Under the pieces are notes generated by a model, which made no database searches, was not told the DNA's origin, and saw only the letters and a list, made by a program, of their open reading frames with translations. A stretch of 64,000 nucleotides of DNA from contig CAYXQJ010000004.1 in NCBI GenBank assembly GCA_964467455.1, forward strand, positions 1 to 64,000. The letters run 5' to 3'. A program made the position numbers and the translations under genes. This DNA is from OLB6 sp964467455 (GTDB lineage Bacteria; Bacteroidota; Ignavibacteria; Kapaibacteriales; Kapaibacteriaceae). This document shows positions 27,546 to 35,767 of this stretch, piece after piece. The first letter of the stretch is position 1, and the number at the start of each line of letters is the position of its first letter.

Positions 27546-28291
27546 AGCAGGAACGAATGAGAATTCTTCATGAGGATGATGACATCGTGGTGATCGACAA
27601 GCCGTCAGGGCTGTTGTCGTTGCCGGATCGGTTTGATGCCACGTTGCCCAATGTGCGGACGATGTTGCGCGAACGGTACGGAGACATCTTCATCGTCCAT
27701 CGTCTCGACCGTGAGACCTCGGGCGTGATGATCATGGGCAAACATGGCGAGGCGCATAAGGACCTCAATGATCAGTTCGAGCATCACACGGTGCGTAAGA
27801 TCTACCATGCCCTCGTCAGCGGTGTGGTAGAGAAAGACGCCTTCCCCATCGAGATCCCGATCATCGCCGATGCCCGACGCAAGGGCTTGATGAAGCCGTC
27901 GGCACGAGGGAAAGAAGCCCGCACGGACGTGCGCGTGTTGGAACGTTTCCGTGTTGCTTCGTTGCTCGAGTGCACCCTGATCACCGGTCGTACACACCAG
28001 ATCCGCGTCCATTGTTCGGCCATCGGACATCCTCTGTTGGTGGATCCTGACTACGGCACCACAGCCGAGTTCTTGTTGTCGACGATCAAGCGCAAGTTCA
28101 ACCTCAAGAAACACACGGAAGAGCGGCCGATCATCGATCGGTTGACCTTGCATGCCTACGAGCTCACGGTGAAACATCCGGGAACAGGGGAGCAGGTCAC
28201 CTTTACCTCCGAACATCCCCGCGACTTCGCTGCCGCCCTCCAGGTCTTGAGGAAATACTCCGCCCCCTACACTAGTGAGTGGACGTTCTAA
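27542..28291 (+). CDS. RluA-family pseudouridine synthase
   Basis: Protein of 249 aa. The catalytic motif HRLDRETSGVM contains the essential Asp. Further family marks are VVIDKPSGLL near the N-terminus, KIYHALVSG, and LLECTLITGRTHQIRVH. No S4 domain precedes the catalytic domain, so this is a short RluA/TruC-type enzyme; it modifies uridines in rRNA or tRNA. A 20-residue insertion (LLSTIKRKFNLKKHTEERP) is seen in some Bacteroidota members. Which RNA position it modifies cannot be read from the sequence. It is coupled to folD by a 4-base overlap. Confidence 0.93.
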   Translation: MKQERMRILHEDDDIVVIDKPSGLLSLPDRFDATLPNVRTMLRERYGDIFIVHRLDRETSGVMIMGKHGEAHKDLNDQFEHHTVRKIYHALVSGVVEKDAFPIEIPIIADARRKGLMKPSARGKEARTDVRVLERFRVASLLECTLITGRTHQIRVHCSAIGHPLLVDPDYGTTAEFLLSTIKRKFNLKKHTEERPIIDRLTLHAYELTVKHPGTGEQVTFTSEHPRDFAAALQVLRKYSAPYTSEWTF

Positions 28292-28305
28292 CCCCCAGCA
28301 ATCAT

Positions 28306-28313
28306 TATCTTCG
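28306..28313 (+). promoter_or_regulatory. Probable -7 element just upstream of adk (leaderless)
   Basis: TATCTTCG differs by one base from TAnnTTTG and ends six bases before the adk ATG (28319). Transcription would start at or next to the start codon, giving adk a leaderless message independent of the upstream run. Confidence 0.45.
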
Positions 28314-28318
28314 TGCCC

Positions 28319-28867
28319 ATGATCATCATCCTCTTCGGTGCCCCCGGCGTCGGCAAAGGCACACAAGCAACGATCTTGGCTGACAAACTCGGCGTCGCCC
28401 ACCTCAGTACCGGCGATGCCTTCCGTGCCGCCATCAAAAACCAAACAGAGGTAGGGAAGATCGCCAAGAGCTATGTCGATGCCGGCGACCTTGTCCCCGA
28501 CGATATCGTCGCCCGCATCGTAGAAGAGGCCATGGCCGCACCTTCCTTCGACAACGGCTGCATCCTTGACGGTTTTCCCCGCACCAAGGGTCAGGCCGAT
28601 GCCCTTGCCGCCATGTTGACAGGTAAGGGGCAGGCAGTTCACCGCGTGGTCAATCTCGAAGTAGATGATGCCACCATTATCGAGCGTCTGCTCGCCCGCG
28701 GTCGTGCCGACGACACGCAGGAGATCATTCAGAACCGCCTGGACGTCTATCGCCAGGAGACCGCCCCCTTGCTGGAATACTACACGGCCTCGGGCAACCT
28801 GGTCTCCGTCAACGGCGTTGGCTCCGTGGATGAGATCAGTGAAAGAATCCTTGAAGCGATTCGATAG
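28319..28867 (+). CDS. adk: Adenylate kinase
   Basis: Protein of 182 aa from ATG 28319. The P-loop GAPGVGKGTQ (about 7-16) starts at the usual distance from the Met. AMP-binding HLSTGDAFR, the DGFPRTKGQ motif and a short LID segment (LLARGRADDTQEIIQNR) identify the short form without the zinc-type LID insertion. It converts AMP and ATP into two ADP in the cytoplasm. A GTG two codons upstream is possible but would overlap the -7 element. It is an essential housekeeping gene with its own likely promoter. Confidence 0.96.
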   Translation: MIIILFGAPGVGKGTQATILADKLGVAHLSTGDAFRAAIKNQTEVGKIAKSYVDAGDLVPDDIVARIVEEAMAAPSFDNGCILDGFPRTKGQADALAAMLTGKGQAVHRVVNLEVDDATIIERLLARGRADDTQEIIQNRLDVYRQETAPLLEYYTASGNLVSVNGVGSVDEISERILEAIR

Positions 28868-28905
28868 GATAATTCCTTAACTTATTCCCAATGTTCGTCT
28901 TAACA

Positions 28906-28951
28906 CGTTTTCCACATCGTGGATGACGTGTGGAATACCGTGTGGAAAACG
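28906..28951. repeat. Inverted repeat with three DnaA-box-like 9-mers
   Basis: Arms CGTTTTCCACA and TGTGGAAAACG (11 bases, perfect) are separated by 24 bases that contain a third related 9-mer, TGTGGAATA. Each resembles TTATCCACA with one or two changes. It lies between adk and the OmpA-type gene. It could act as a terminator or a protein-binding site; there is no T run. Confidence 0.45.
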
Positions 28952-29002
28952 GAACGATTCTTGCTACACGGAGAGTCTGCTACGAATAACTGGGAGTTCG
29001 AT

Positions 29003-30370
29003 GTGAGAGGTGTAGGGACAACCTGGATCGTTGCCGCGATGGTCATCTGCGGCGTTGTGACCCCCGCTATGGCGCAAATGCGCGCCGGTGAGGTCACGGG
29101 CATGATCGGCGGCGGAATGAACAAATATTCCGGCGAATTCACGGACGATATCTGGGGTGCGAACGGCTCGATCTCCCTCTGGTACGCACCGATGAACCGA
29201 CTAGCCCTCGAAGCCCGGTTTGGACTCGGCGAGATCGGATGGAAGGTCTCACCGTCCGACCTCAACAAGTATCCGGAATATTTTGGTGCCGGCGCCGAGA
29301 TCGGCGACCTCTATCCGGGCACCCTGACGCCCATCGAATCCGTCAACGAGTCGCGCCTGACCACGATCGACCTCATGGTCCACTACGTCCTCGTCAGCAA
29401 TATCCCCGCCGTACCCTTCATCTCGGCCGGCGTCGGAATGGTCAGCTATGCTCCATCGACCGACGAGACCCACGAAGCTCTCCCGAACTACGCTGCCGGC
29501 GTCTACAGCGGCTCCGCCTTCAGCATCCCTCTTGGAGGGGGCGTGCGCATCCCGTTCTCTGACCGTGTGGGCATGATGCTCCGCGGCGAGTACCGCCTTG
29601 TGTGGTCAAAGTATCTCGATGATCTCTCCGCCAACGGCGCCAACGATGCCGTCACCTCCGTCTCTCTCGGCCTGACGTATCAGTTCACCGATCCGGCACC
29701 GAAGGTCGCACGTCGACGTTATCACCACCCGCATCATCCCCACCACCAGCACCACCGCCCCAGCTGCGACTGCGGTTGCACGTGCCATGACGCGAATGCC
29801 GAACAACCGAATAGTGGAATAACCGAACAACCGAATAATGGAGTAACCGAACAACCTGTCATTCCGAGCGAACGCGAGGAACGAATAACCGATACCACGA
29901 AGACTAACACAGAGTCTGACTCAGAGACTAACTCAGAGACTAACTCAAAGACTAACTCAAAGCCTAACTCAGAGACTAACGCGAAGCCTACCACGCAGTC
30001 TCCCGAGCTTTGTCCTGACGGCCTTGCCCGCGTCTGCGTCACCGCCAACGAATCTGTTTGCGTTGACACGAACATTACGCCCGGCGCTGACCGCATCAAA
30101 TGGGAAGAGGCCTATATCTGGGAACCGGGGCAGGGAACACATCAGCAGACGCTGCGGGCCGTGAACGTCGAGAAACCGTGTTATGACATCGTCGTTCGTC
30201 AGACCGCCTCGGCCTATTACATGTGCAAAGACTGCTGCTTCGAAAAGATCAAACTCGGCGGACAGTGGGTCTATGTGATCCTCGACGAAGGGCAGATCTC
30301 CAAAGGTCAAGGTACCTTCGCGCCGGCAGATTGTCCGGACTGCGACGCTGTTGCATCTTCAGGACGCTGA
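29003..30370 (+). CDS. Outer-membrane beta-barrel protein with His-rich and repeat linker
   Basis: 455 aa from GTG 29003, which starts a signal peptide ending TPAMAQ; an upstream in-frame GTG (28919) lies in the inverted repeat and is less likely. Residues 25-230 are an OmpA-like eight-stranded barrel closely similar to the next gene. The linker is strange: HHPHHPHHQHH (241-251), then SCDCGCTCHD, then EQPN-type repeats and a run of TNSE/TNSK tetrapeptides. The C-terminal 125 residues contain nine or so cysteines (CPDGLARVC, MCKDCC, CPDC) and replace the OmpA peptidoglycan domain of the paralogue. The tail is unrecognised. The His/Cys clusters suggest metal binding (inference). Confidence 0.75.
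   Translation: MRGVGTTWIVAAMVICGVVTPAMAQMRAGEVTGMIGGGMNKYSGEFTDDIWGANGSISLWYAPMNRLALEARFGLGEIGWKVSPSDLNKYPEYFGAGAEIGDLYPGTLTPIESVNESRLTTIDLMVHYVLVSNIPAVPFISAGVGMVSYAPSTDETHEALPNYAAGVYSGSAFSIPLGGGVRIPFSDRVGMMLRGEYRLVWSKYLDDLSANGANDAVTSVSLGLTYQFTDPAPKVARRRYHHPHHPHHQHHRPSCDCGCTCHDANAEQPNSGITEQPNNGVTEQPVIPSEREERITDTTKTNTESDSETNSETNSKTNSKPNSETNAKPTTQSPELCPDGLARVCVTANESVCVDTNITPGADRIKWEEAYIWEPGQGTHQQTLRAVNVEKPCYDIVVRQTASAYYMCKDCCFEKIKLGGQWVYVILDEGQISKGQGTFAPADCPDCDAVASSGR
29902..29997 (+). repeat. Twelve-base tandem repeat inside a coding region
   Basis: Eight imperfect 12-base units built on GACTAACTCAGA/GACTAACTCAAA encode a tetrapeptide ladder (TNSE, TNSK, PNSE). Just upstream, 24-base units encode EQPNSGIT and EQPNNGVT. 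The ladder forms a flexible, charged linker and is prone to change in copy number. Confidence 0.8.
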
Positions 30371-30379
30371 TCTGCGGTT

Positions 30380-31816
30380 ATGAAGTCGTTGTTGCTCATC
30401 CTGGCCCTTGTGTGCACGTTCACCGGTGCGCTTGCTCAACAGCAGGCGGGTGATGTGGTGGGCACGATCTCCGGACAAGCACTCAAGTATCACGGTGAGT
30501 TCGAAGACGACATGTTCGGTCCGGGCGCTGCTGTGTCGCTCCATTATGCTCCGATCGATCGACTCGCCATCGAAGCTCGCTTCGGCGTTGGTGAGGTGCG
30601 CTGGAAGGTCTCACCAACCAAGCTCGCGAACAACCCTGATTACTTTGGTGCCGGTGCGCAACTGGGCGACTATTATCCGGGCACGTCAACGACGATCGAA
30701 GACCTCAGCGCAACATCGATCACGACTGCCGACCTGATCCTCCGCTACGTCCTCATACCCGGCATCGATGCCGTTCCCTTCCTCAGCGCCGGCATTGGCT
30801 ACGTCGGCTACCGCCCTACCAATGCAACGGAACGCGAGCCCCTTCCCAACTACGAAGCATCGGTCTATTCCGGATCGGCCATCAGTTTCCCTCTTGGAGG
30901 GGGCGTGCAGATCCCGTTCTCGGAGCGTGTGAGCTTGTTACTGCGCGGCGAATACCGCGTGGTGTTGTCAGACTACCTCGATGACTTCGCGAAGACGTCC
31001 GCTAACGATGCACTAACGTCGATCTCGATCGGGTTGACATACCGATTCAACGAGCCGGATGACGAAGACGAATTGGAACCCATCGATGTCGACATCGAGA
31101 CCGTGATCTCGGTCGCACCCGTCGATGCCCCGCATCACCCGGTCTTTTACGAACTCTGCTGCGAAGCCTGTTGCGATCCCTGTTGTGCCGTGTGCTGCAT
31201 GGAGCACCATGATAACTGCTGTTGTTGCTGCTGCTGCTGTTGTTGCGACGATGGTGGCGGCTCCGGCGATGGCGGTGGCGGCGGCGGCTCCGGCGATGGC
31301 GGCGGCTCCGGCGGCGGCGGCGGCGAGGTCGGGCCTCCACCTCCACCTGCACGCGATGCCTTTTCGAAGGACATCCGGTTCAAGCTCGACACGGATGAGT
31401 TCGACTTCAACTTCCCGCAGACCAACAAGAACCTGCAGGAATTGCTGACCTATATGAAGGAGGCACCAGAGGGCCACGAGGTCATCATCGAAGGACATGC
31501 CTCGGGCGAAGGTCCGCCCAAACGTAATCAGGTACTGAGCGATATCCGCGCCAAGAAGATCCGTGAGTGGCTCATTGAGCAGGGGGTCGACCCGAGCAAG
31601 ATCCGGGGGACCGTCGGCTACGGCTCCAGCATGCCGAGGGTGCAGGAACCCACACCGGAAGAGATGAAGAACATGTCCAAAGAAGAGATCGAATCGATCC
31701 GGGCCCAAAATCGGCGCATCGACGTTCACATCCTGAAGGACGCCTACAAGACCGAGGCCGAAGAAGCCCGGAAGAAGTGGGAAGAAGAGAAGAAGAAGGC
31801 CGAAGCGAAGAGCTAG
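30380..31816 (+). CDS. OmpA-family protein with poly-cysteine and poly-glycine linker
   Basis: Protein of 478 aa. Signal peptide (MKSLLLILALVCTFTGALAQ), then an OmpA-like barrel (about 22-235) paralogous to the preceding gene. Then come a linker with 18 Cys in 30 residues (260-289, including ten in a row), an Asp/Gly/Ser-rich stretch, a proline run, and a C-terminal OmpA peptidoglycan-binding domain (about 325-460; FKLDTDEFDFNF, EGHASGEG, RAKKIREWL, RRIDVH). The last 15 residues are a charged helix. It should span the outer membrane and hold the cell wall. The Cys codons alternate TGC/TGT, so this is not a homopolymer error. It follows the paralogue by 9 bases, a tandem duplication. Confidence 0.85.
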   Translation: MKSLLLILALVCTFTGALAQQQAGDVVGTISGQALKYHGEFEDDMFGPGAAVSLHYAPIDRLAIEARFGVGEVRWKVSPTKLANNPDYFGAGAQLGDYYPGTSTTIEDLSATSITTADLILRYVLIPGIDAVPFLSAGIGYVGYRPTNATEREPLPNYEASVYSGSAISFPLGGGVQIPFSERVSLLLRGEYRVVLSDYLDDFAKTSANDALTSISIGLTYRFNEPDDEDELEPIDVDIETVISVAPVDAPHHPVFYELCCEACCDPCCAVCCMEHHDNCCCCCCCCCCDDGGGSGDGGGGGGSGDGGGSGGGGGEVGPPPPPARDAFSKDIRFKLDTDEFDFNFPQTNKNLQELLTYMKEAPEGHEVIIEGHASGEGPPKRNQVLSDIRAKKIREWLIEQGVDPSKIRGTVGYGSSMPRVQEPTPEEMKNMSKEEIESIRAQNRRIDVHILKDAYKTEAEEARKKWEEEKKKAEAKS

Positions 31817-32718
31817 AACCGTAGCCCGTACCAGACCACTTCGGGATAGACCTTCACGGCGGGGGCCGGCAGGTGATACAGGTGCAAGTCCCGCAAGATC
31901 GACGTCAGCCACGACGGCATCCCTTCGATCCGGTGCAGCTGCCAGTCCAAGGACACATACCAGACGTGGTTCCCTCCGCCCATACCGTCGATGTTCTCCA
32001 CGCTGTGTCCCAACGCCACCCCAAGCCACGGGGGATACCATTCTTGCAAAGGGGCGGGCAGGACGTCGTAGACATTCATCGCCAACCAGTGCGTGGTTGA
32101 GGTGTAGTCATCAATGATGGCGCTGTACTCTCCGTTCTTGAAGGCCTCGCTGGGCCAGAATGAGATCTGAAGGTCGAACGGGCGCAGGCCGGGGACGTAG
32201 TGTTTGACTACCGGCAGGGAGGCACCGATGGTGTTTGCCGCCATGTCTCCCCACGAGAATCCATAGCCGGCCGAGAAGCCATCACGTACCTCAACGTATG
32301 TCTGATAGGCCATCGCGACGCCGGCACCACTCCAGATCGCCGTGGCCGAATCAAGGCCGCACCATCGAAAAAGGTCGCCGTAGATCGTGGTCGCCGAATA
32401 TGCAAAGACCATGTGGCCCACCTTGTCAGCACCAAGTGCATAGGTGTAGTCGGTGGTGGTATTCACGTGAAATGGGACTGGTTCGCCTTTCCACCAGACA
32501 TCGTTGAGTACTCCGTGACCGATCACCCAAGCGGAGAGTGTCACGCCCCCTACCAACCCTAATTTCCAACCACTTACTTCTATCTGTGCCGAATCCACAT
32601 CATGTGGATAACCGGCGCTGTCGACCTGGGCATAAGCCACCTGCCCGGCACCAAGGAGAAGTGTTGCCGAGACCAGAAGTGGCGAGAGTATGGTAAATGT
32701 TCGTGAACGAATATTCAT
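31813..32718 (-). CDS. DUF2279 (YfiM-like) envelope protein
   Basis: Protein of 301 aa with a signal peptide ending VAYAQ. The family core is clear: WWKGEPVPFHV, then DYTYALGADKVGHMVFAY, then YQTYVEVRDGFSAGYGFSWGDMAANTIGA. These Bacteroidota proteins are predicted to sit in the envelope; their function is unknown, though YfiM-type relatives are lipoproteins. The conserved Asp, Lys, His and second Asp could form a metal or catalytic site. The gene converges on the OmpA paralogue with a 4-base overlap of the stop codons. Confidence 0.85.
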   Translation of the reverse strand: MNIRSRTFTILSPLLVSATLLLGAGQVAYAQVDSAGYPHDVDSAQIEVSGWKLGLVGGVTLSAWVIGHGVLNDVWWKGEPVPFHVNTTTDYTYALGADKVGHMVFAYSATTIYGDLFRWCGLDSATAIWSGAGVAMAYQTYVEVRDGFSAGYGFSWGDMAANTIGASLPVVKHYVPGLRPFDLQISFWPSEAFKNGEYSAIIDDYTSTTHWLAMNVYDVLPAPLQEWYPPWLGVALGHSVENIDGMGGGNHVWYVSLDWQLHRIEGMPSWLTSILRDLHLYHLPAPAVKVYPEVVWYGLRF

Positions 32719-32765
32719 GGTTAAGTCATTGGCTTCCCGGAAAATAGCCCGGAACTTTGTGGTCT

Positions 32766-33446
32766 GTGAAAAACAGAACGACCATATTGATCCTCCTGTT
32801 CGTCGTGGTCTTCGCGGCGTTCATGTCAGTGAGCTTTCTTGTAGAAGCACACGACATGCCGAATGGCGACGTGGCACTTGCTGCCGAGGTCGAAGAGGTA
32901 CCGGCTCCGGAAACGGTCAAGATCGCCGAGTACGATCTCCACGATGTTGCCAACGGATTGGCCTCGTGGTATGGCGGACAGTTCCATGGACGGCGCACGG
33001 CATCGGGTCGGCGCTACAACATGAATGAACTTACGGCAGCACATCGGACCTTACCATTCGGCTCGCTGATCCGCGTGGTAAATGAGCGCACAGGTAATGC
33101 CGTGATCGTTGAGGTCACGGACCGCGGTCCCTTCATCAAGAAGCGTGTGATCGACCTTTCCAAGGCCGCTGCCCAAAAGATCGGTGTGACGGTGACCCCG
33201 GTAGAGCTGGAAGGCCTAACCCCGGAACAGATCGCCAGATTTTATGAATCGACCGATAGCGCTTTCATCGGCATCACGTCCGATATGCAGGTCGTTGTCT
33301 TCCCGTCAGAGTCGCTGACCGATCACCGTCAGATGGATAGCTACAGCGCGGCCGTGGCAAATCTGAAAGAGGGCGAAGTTGTGGTGGTCCAGACGAATGA
33401 GAAGGGCAAGCCCGCCTACGCCGTGGCAGCCTTCGCACAGAACTGA
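32766..33446 (+). CDS. rlpA: RlpA-like double-psi beta-barrel protein
   Basis: 226 aa from GTG 32766 (an upstream TTG is inside the -7 element). One N-terminal membrane or signal helix is followed by an RlpA-type double-psi barrel (about 65-145): GLASWYGGQFHGRRTASGRRYNM, ELTAAHRTLPFGSLIRV, and VTDRGPF with the catalytic-like Asp, then RVIDLSKAAAQKIG. RlpA proteins cleave glycan strands lacking peptide stems during septation. The C-terminal 75 residues are not a SPOR domain and are unrecognised. GAACTTTG at 32752-32759, one base off the -7 consensus, ends seven bases before the start, so the mRNA may be leaderless. Confidence 0.85.
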   Translation: MKNRTTILILLFVVVFAAFMSVSFLVEAHDMPNGDVALAAEVEEVPAPETVKIAEYDLHDVANGLASWYGGQFHGRRTASGRRYNMNELTAAHRTLPFGSLIRVVNERTGNAVIVEVTDRGPFIKKRVIDLSKAAAQKIGVTVTPVELEGLTPEQIARFYESTDSAFIGITSDMQVVVFPSESLTDHRQMDSYSAAVANLKEGEVVVVQTNEKGKPAYAVAAFAQN

Positions 33447-33455
33447 CGGCGAAGG

Positions 33456-34898
33456 TCAACGCTCTAGCGTTGCATTGATCCACTCGATCATCGTGCGAAG
33501 CACTTCGGGCGATACCGTGACCGCTGATCGCGTCGCCTCTTCCACCGTGCAATCGTCGCACGACTGAAAACCATGATTGGTGTCCGGGAAGGTCCGGATA
33601 TCGACCTTGTTCGATTCCGATGCGATCTTTCGCCATCCTTTGCGATTCGGTTCCAGTGGCGTGATCACATCTCGTTCGGCGAGCAAGGCCAAGGTGGGGA
33701 CAGGGGTAGGAAGCAATCGCTGCGGCGCTTGAAGTTCGATGAACGTCCTTAGCCACGGTAACAACTGGGTGCCGATATAGTCGTCGCGGTCAGGGCGAGA
33801 AAGTCGCGTCGCTGCCGGGTAGACGCTCAACAGTTCACCATGAAGACGCATGACGGAATCCGTGACCGTGCCGATCCTGCCGATCGCGGCGCTGTCATTC
33901 TTTGCATACGTGACGGCGGCATCGTACCAGCCGACCACAAGCTGACGCGCCACGGCGATCACTTCATCATCTACACCGTACATGGCGTCGCTGGCGGCGA
34001 TGTGTTCCGCGATCAGCGTCCGCCCGTCCACCGATACGGTTCCGGCACAGACCACGGCGGCGACGGCGTCAGGTCGGCGTTTGGCTGCTTCAGTGGCAAC
34101 GAGGCCTCCGTCACCGTGGCCGAGCAAGACCACATTGTCCAGCAGCACTTGTCGTTCCGAGCGCAGCCGGTCGATCACGGCTACAATATCTGAGACCTGA
34201 TCGTCCAACGTTCCGTATCGAGTGTTTCCGGAGGCACCGACGCCTCGGTCATCCATCCGCACCGAGGCCCACCCTTGCTGGGCAAGGTAGTGGGCGATCA
34301 CGAGAAACGGTCGATGCCCGGTAGGGTCGGTCGCATTCCGATCATGGTGACCCCGATCGCTTACTAAGATGCAGATGGGGAAGGGGCCTGATCCCGTCGG
34401 GGTCCACAACGTACCTCCCAAGACGGCACCGCCGACGCGATTGACGACGCTGAACGTCCGTTCAACGTAGGTCTCCGATCCTGATGGCTCCTGATCGCGG
34501 ACCATCGGTTGGACTTTTTGAAAACGGACCGGCGACGAGGTCCGTCCCTGACGCCAGGTTCCCGTGATCACTGATTGTTCCGTGATCAGTTGTCCCTCGA
34601 ACGAAGCATCGGCCGAATCGATCATAAGCTGTACTCGCCCCCTATCAAAGGAGCAAGAGGAGAAGGTGCGGCTGTATTGCTGCAGGTTGATCACATCGAA
34701 GGTGGCTTGGCATGGACCGTCGATGTAGGCCGAGAGGTGGATCAGGAGCTCGTAGCGCAGGCCCTGAGCACTTACGAACGACCCGCGCCAGTCGCCGCTG
34801 ACCACAGTATCGGGTTGACTGCCGCTAAAGGATGAGGAGAATTGCGCGGTCGTAGGAACCGAGCCGAGAAGAAACATCGTTAGCAGGAGGGTGCGCAT
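33456..34898 (-). CDS. Alpha/beta-hydrolase fold protein lacking the nucleophile serine
   Basis: 480 aa from ATG 34898, which gives signal peptide MRTLLLTMFLLGSVPTTAQ. An N-terminal beta region (about 20-140) precedes a hydrolase domain like that of secreted DUF-type serine esterases: VRMDDRGVGASG (oxyanion region), LLGHGDGGLVATEAAKR at the elbow, and DTNHGF with the catalytic His. The elbow reads GHGDGG where the family has GHSxGG: the Ser is replaced by Gly262 (GGT instead of AGT, one base). The remaining residues look intact. The protein is probably periplasmic. Either activity is lost or the role is non-catalytic. Confidence 0.82.
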   Translation of the reverse strand: MRTLLLTMFLLGSVPTTAQFSSSFSGSQPDTVVSGDWRGSFVSAQGLRYELLIHLSAYIDGPCQATFDVINLQQYSRTFSSCSFDRGRVQLMIDSADASFEGQLITEQSVITGTWRQGRTSSPVRFQKVQPMVRDQEPSGSETYVERTFSVVNRVGGAVLGGTLWTPTGSGPFPICILVSDRGHHDRNATDPTGHRPFLVIAHYLAQQGWASVRMDDRGVGASGNTRYGTLDDQVSDIVAVIDRLRSERQVLLDNVVLLGHGDGGLVATEAAKRRPDAVAAVVCAGTVSVDGRTLIAEHIAASDAMYGVDDEVIAVARQLVVGWYDAAVTYAKNDSAAIGRIGTVTDSVMRLHGELLSVYPAATRLSRPDRDDYIGTQLLPWLRTFIELQAPQRLLPTPVPTLALLAERDVITPLEPNRKGWRKIASESNKVDIRTFPDTNHGFQSCDDCTVEEATRSAVTVSPEVLRTMIEWINATLER

Positions 34899-34990
34899 GT
34901 CAACCAGGTTAAGGGGCAAGTGAAACGAACCTGGCGAATTTGCGTATCGTTGCCAAGTTTTTTTCAAGATCCTCACTTAGGAGAAGGTTC

Positions 34991-35713
34991 ATGACCATGA
35001 AGATGCTGTTCGCACTGGCCGCCGCAATTGTGATGTCAATGACGTCGATGTCGGCCATCACCCTCGACGAAGTCATCAAGAACCATATCGATGCCCGTGG
35101 TGGCACCAAAGCCATCAAGGACTTGAAGTCGCTCAAGATCGAGGCCACCATGCAGTCGATGGGTGGCGAGATGCGTGCCACGCAGCTGTTCAAGGACGGT
35201 ACGAAGGTCCGTATCGACATCGAGGTTCAAGGGATGACGATGACCCAAGCCTACGACGGGAAGACGGCCTGGATGAAGAATCCGATGATGGGTAATGAAG
35301 TGCAAAAAGCCAGCGACGAGCAGGCCCACGCAATGGCACAACAGGCAAGTTTTGCTGGTGACCTGATCAGCGCCGGCGACCTTGGACATAAGCTGGAACT
35401 TGCCGGCAGTGAAGATCTTGACGGAATGACGGCCTATAAGGTCAAGGTCACCGACAAGAACGGTGAGTCGTGGTTCACCTATGTCGATGCTATCACGTGG
35501 CTGATCGTGCGCACTGACCGCGTGATGGAGATGGGTGGACAGACCTTCAATGTCGAGGTCTATTACTCGAATTTCAAGACCATCTCCGGTGTGCAGCTGC
35601 CGACACAGATCGATATGCGGGCGGGTGGCCAGGATTTTATGGCCATGACATGGGAGAAGATCGAGCCGAACGTTGACATCCCGGACTCATCCTTCGCCTA
35701 TCCCGGCGAGTGA
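34991..35713 (+). CDS. LolA-like outer-membrane lipoprotein-sorting domain protein
   Basis: 240 aa from ATG 34991, preceded by AGGAGAAGG. The signal peptide (ends MSMSA) is followed by DEVIKNHIDARGGTKAIKDLKSL, typical of the LolA/LppX-like family common in Bacteroidota. The body alternates strands with MTMTQAYDGKTAWMKNP and ESWFTYVDAITWLIVR, as expected for the half-barrel fold that binds a lipid or lipoprotein tail. It is likely periplasmic. A specific cargo is not evident. It is divergent from the hydrolase-fold gene, with about 92 bases between. Confidence 0.75.
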   Translation: MTMKMLFALAAAIVMSMTSMSAITLDEVIKNHIDARGGTKAIKDLKSLKIEATMQSMGGEMRATQLFKDGTKVRIDIEVQGMTMTQAYDGKTAWMKNPMMGNEVQKASDEQAHAMAQQASFAGDLISAGDLGHKLELAGSEDLDGMTAYKVKVTDKNGESWFTYVDAITWLIVRTDRVMEMGGQTFNVEVYYSNFKTISGVQLPTQIDMRAGGQDFMAMTWEKIEPNVDIPDSSFAYPGE

Positions 35714-35724
35714 CGGGCGTTGTG

Positions 35725-35732
35725 TACCTTTG
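35725..35732 (+). promoter_or_regulatory. -7 element TACCTTTG
   Basis: An exact TAnnTTTG match, 12 bases after the stop of the LolA-like gene and 36 bases before the GTG of the TPR lipoprotein. It probably drives that gene. Confidence 0.55.
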
Positions 35733-35767
35733 TAGTCCTATTTGAACGGTCCACAAAGGGTACTATC

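Noticed and set aside
27605..28642. Long antisense open frames (also at 18259-19179, 20317-21123, 38695-39966, 59993-60928)
   Set aside because: They mirror GC-rich coding genes on the other strand, lack recognisable domains, and have skewed His/Arg/Asp composition.
28906..28951. Replication origin at the inverted repeat
   Set aside because: Three 9-mers resemble DnaA boxes but none is perfect, there is no AT-rich unwinding region, and dnaA is absent.
31217..31246. Poly-Cys as an assembly artefact
   Set aside because: The ten codons mix TGC and TGT, the frame continues into a good OmpA domain, and a second Cys cluster precedes it.
32603..32611. Perfect DnaA box (TGTGGATAA)
   Set aside because: Single copy within a small palindrome in the signal-peptide region of the DUF2279 gene; with no cluster of boxes and no dnaA nearby, it is not an origin.
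33605..33625. tRNA T-arm-like GTTCGATTCC
   Set aside because: It is inside the hydrolase-fold coding sequence and has no matching acceptor or anticodon arms.
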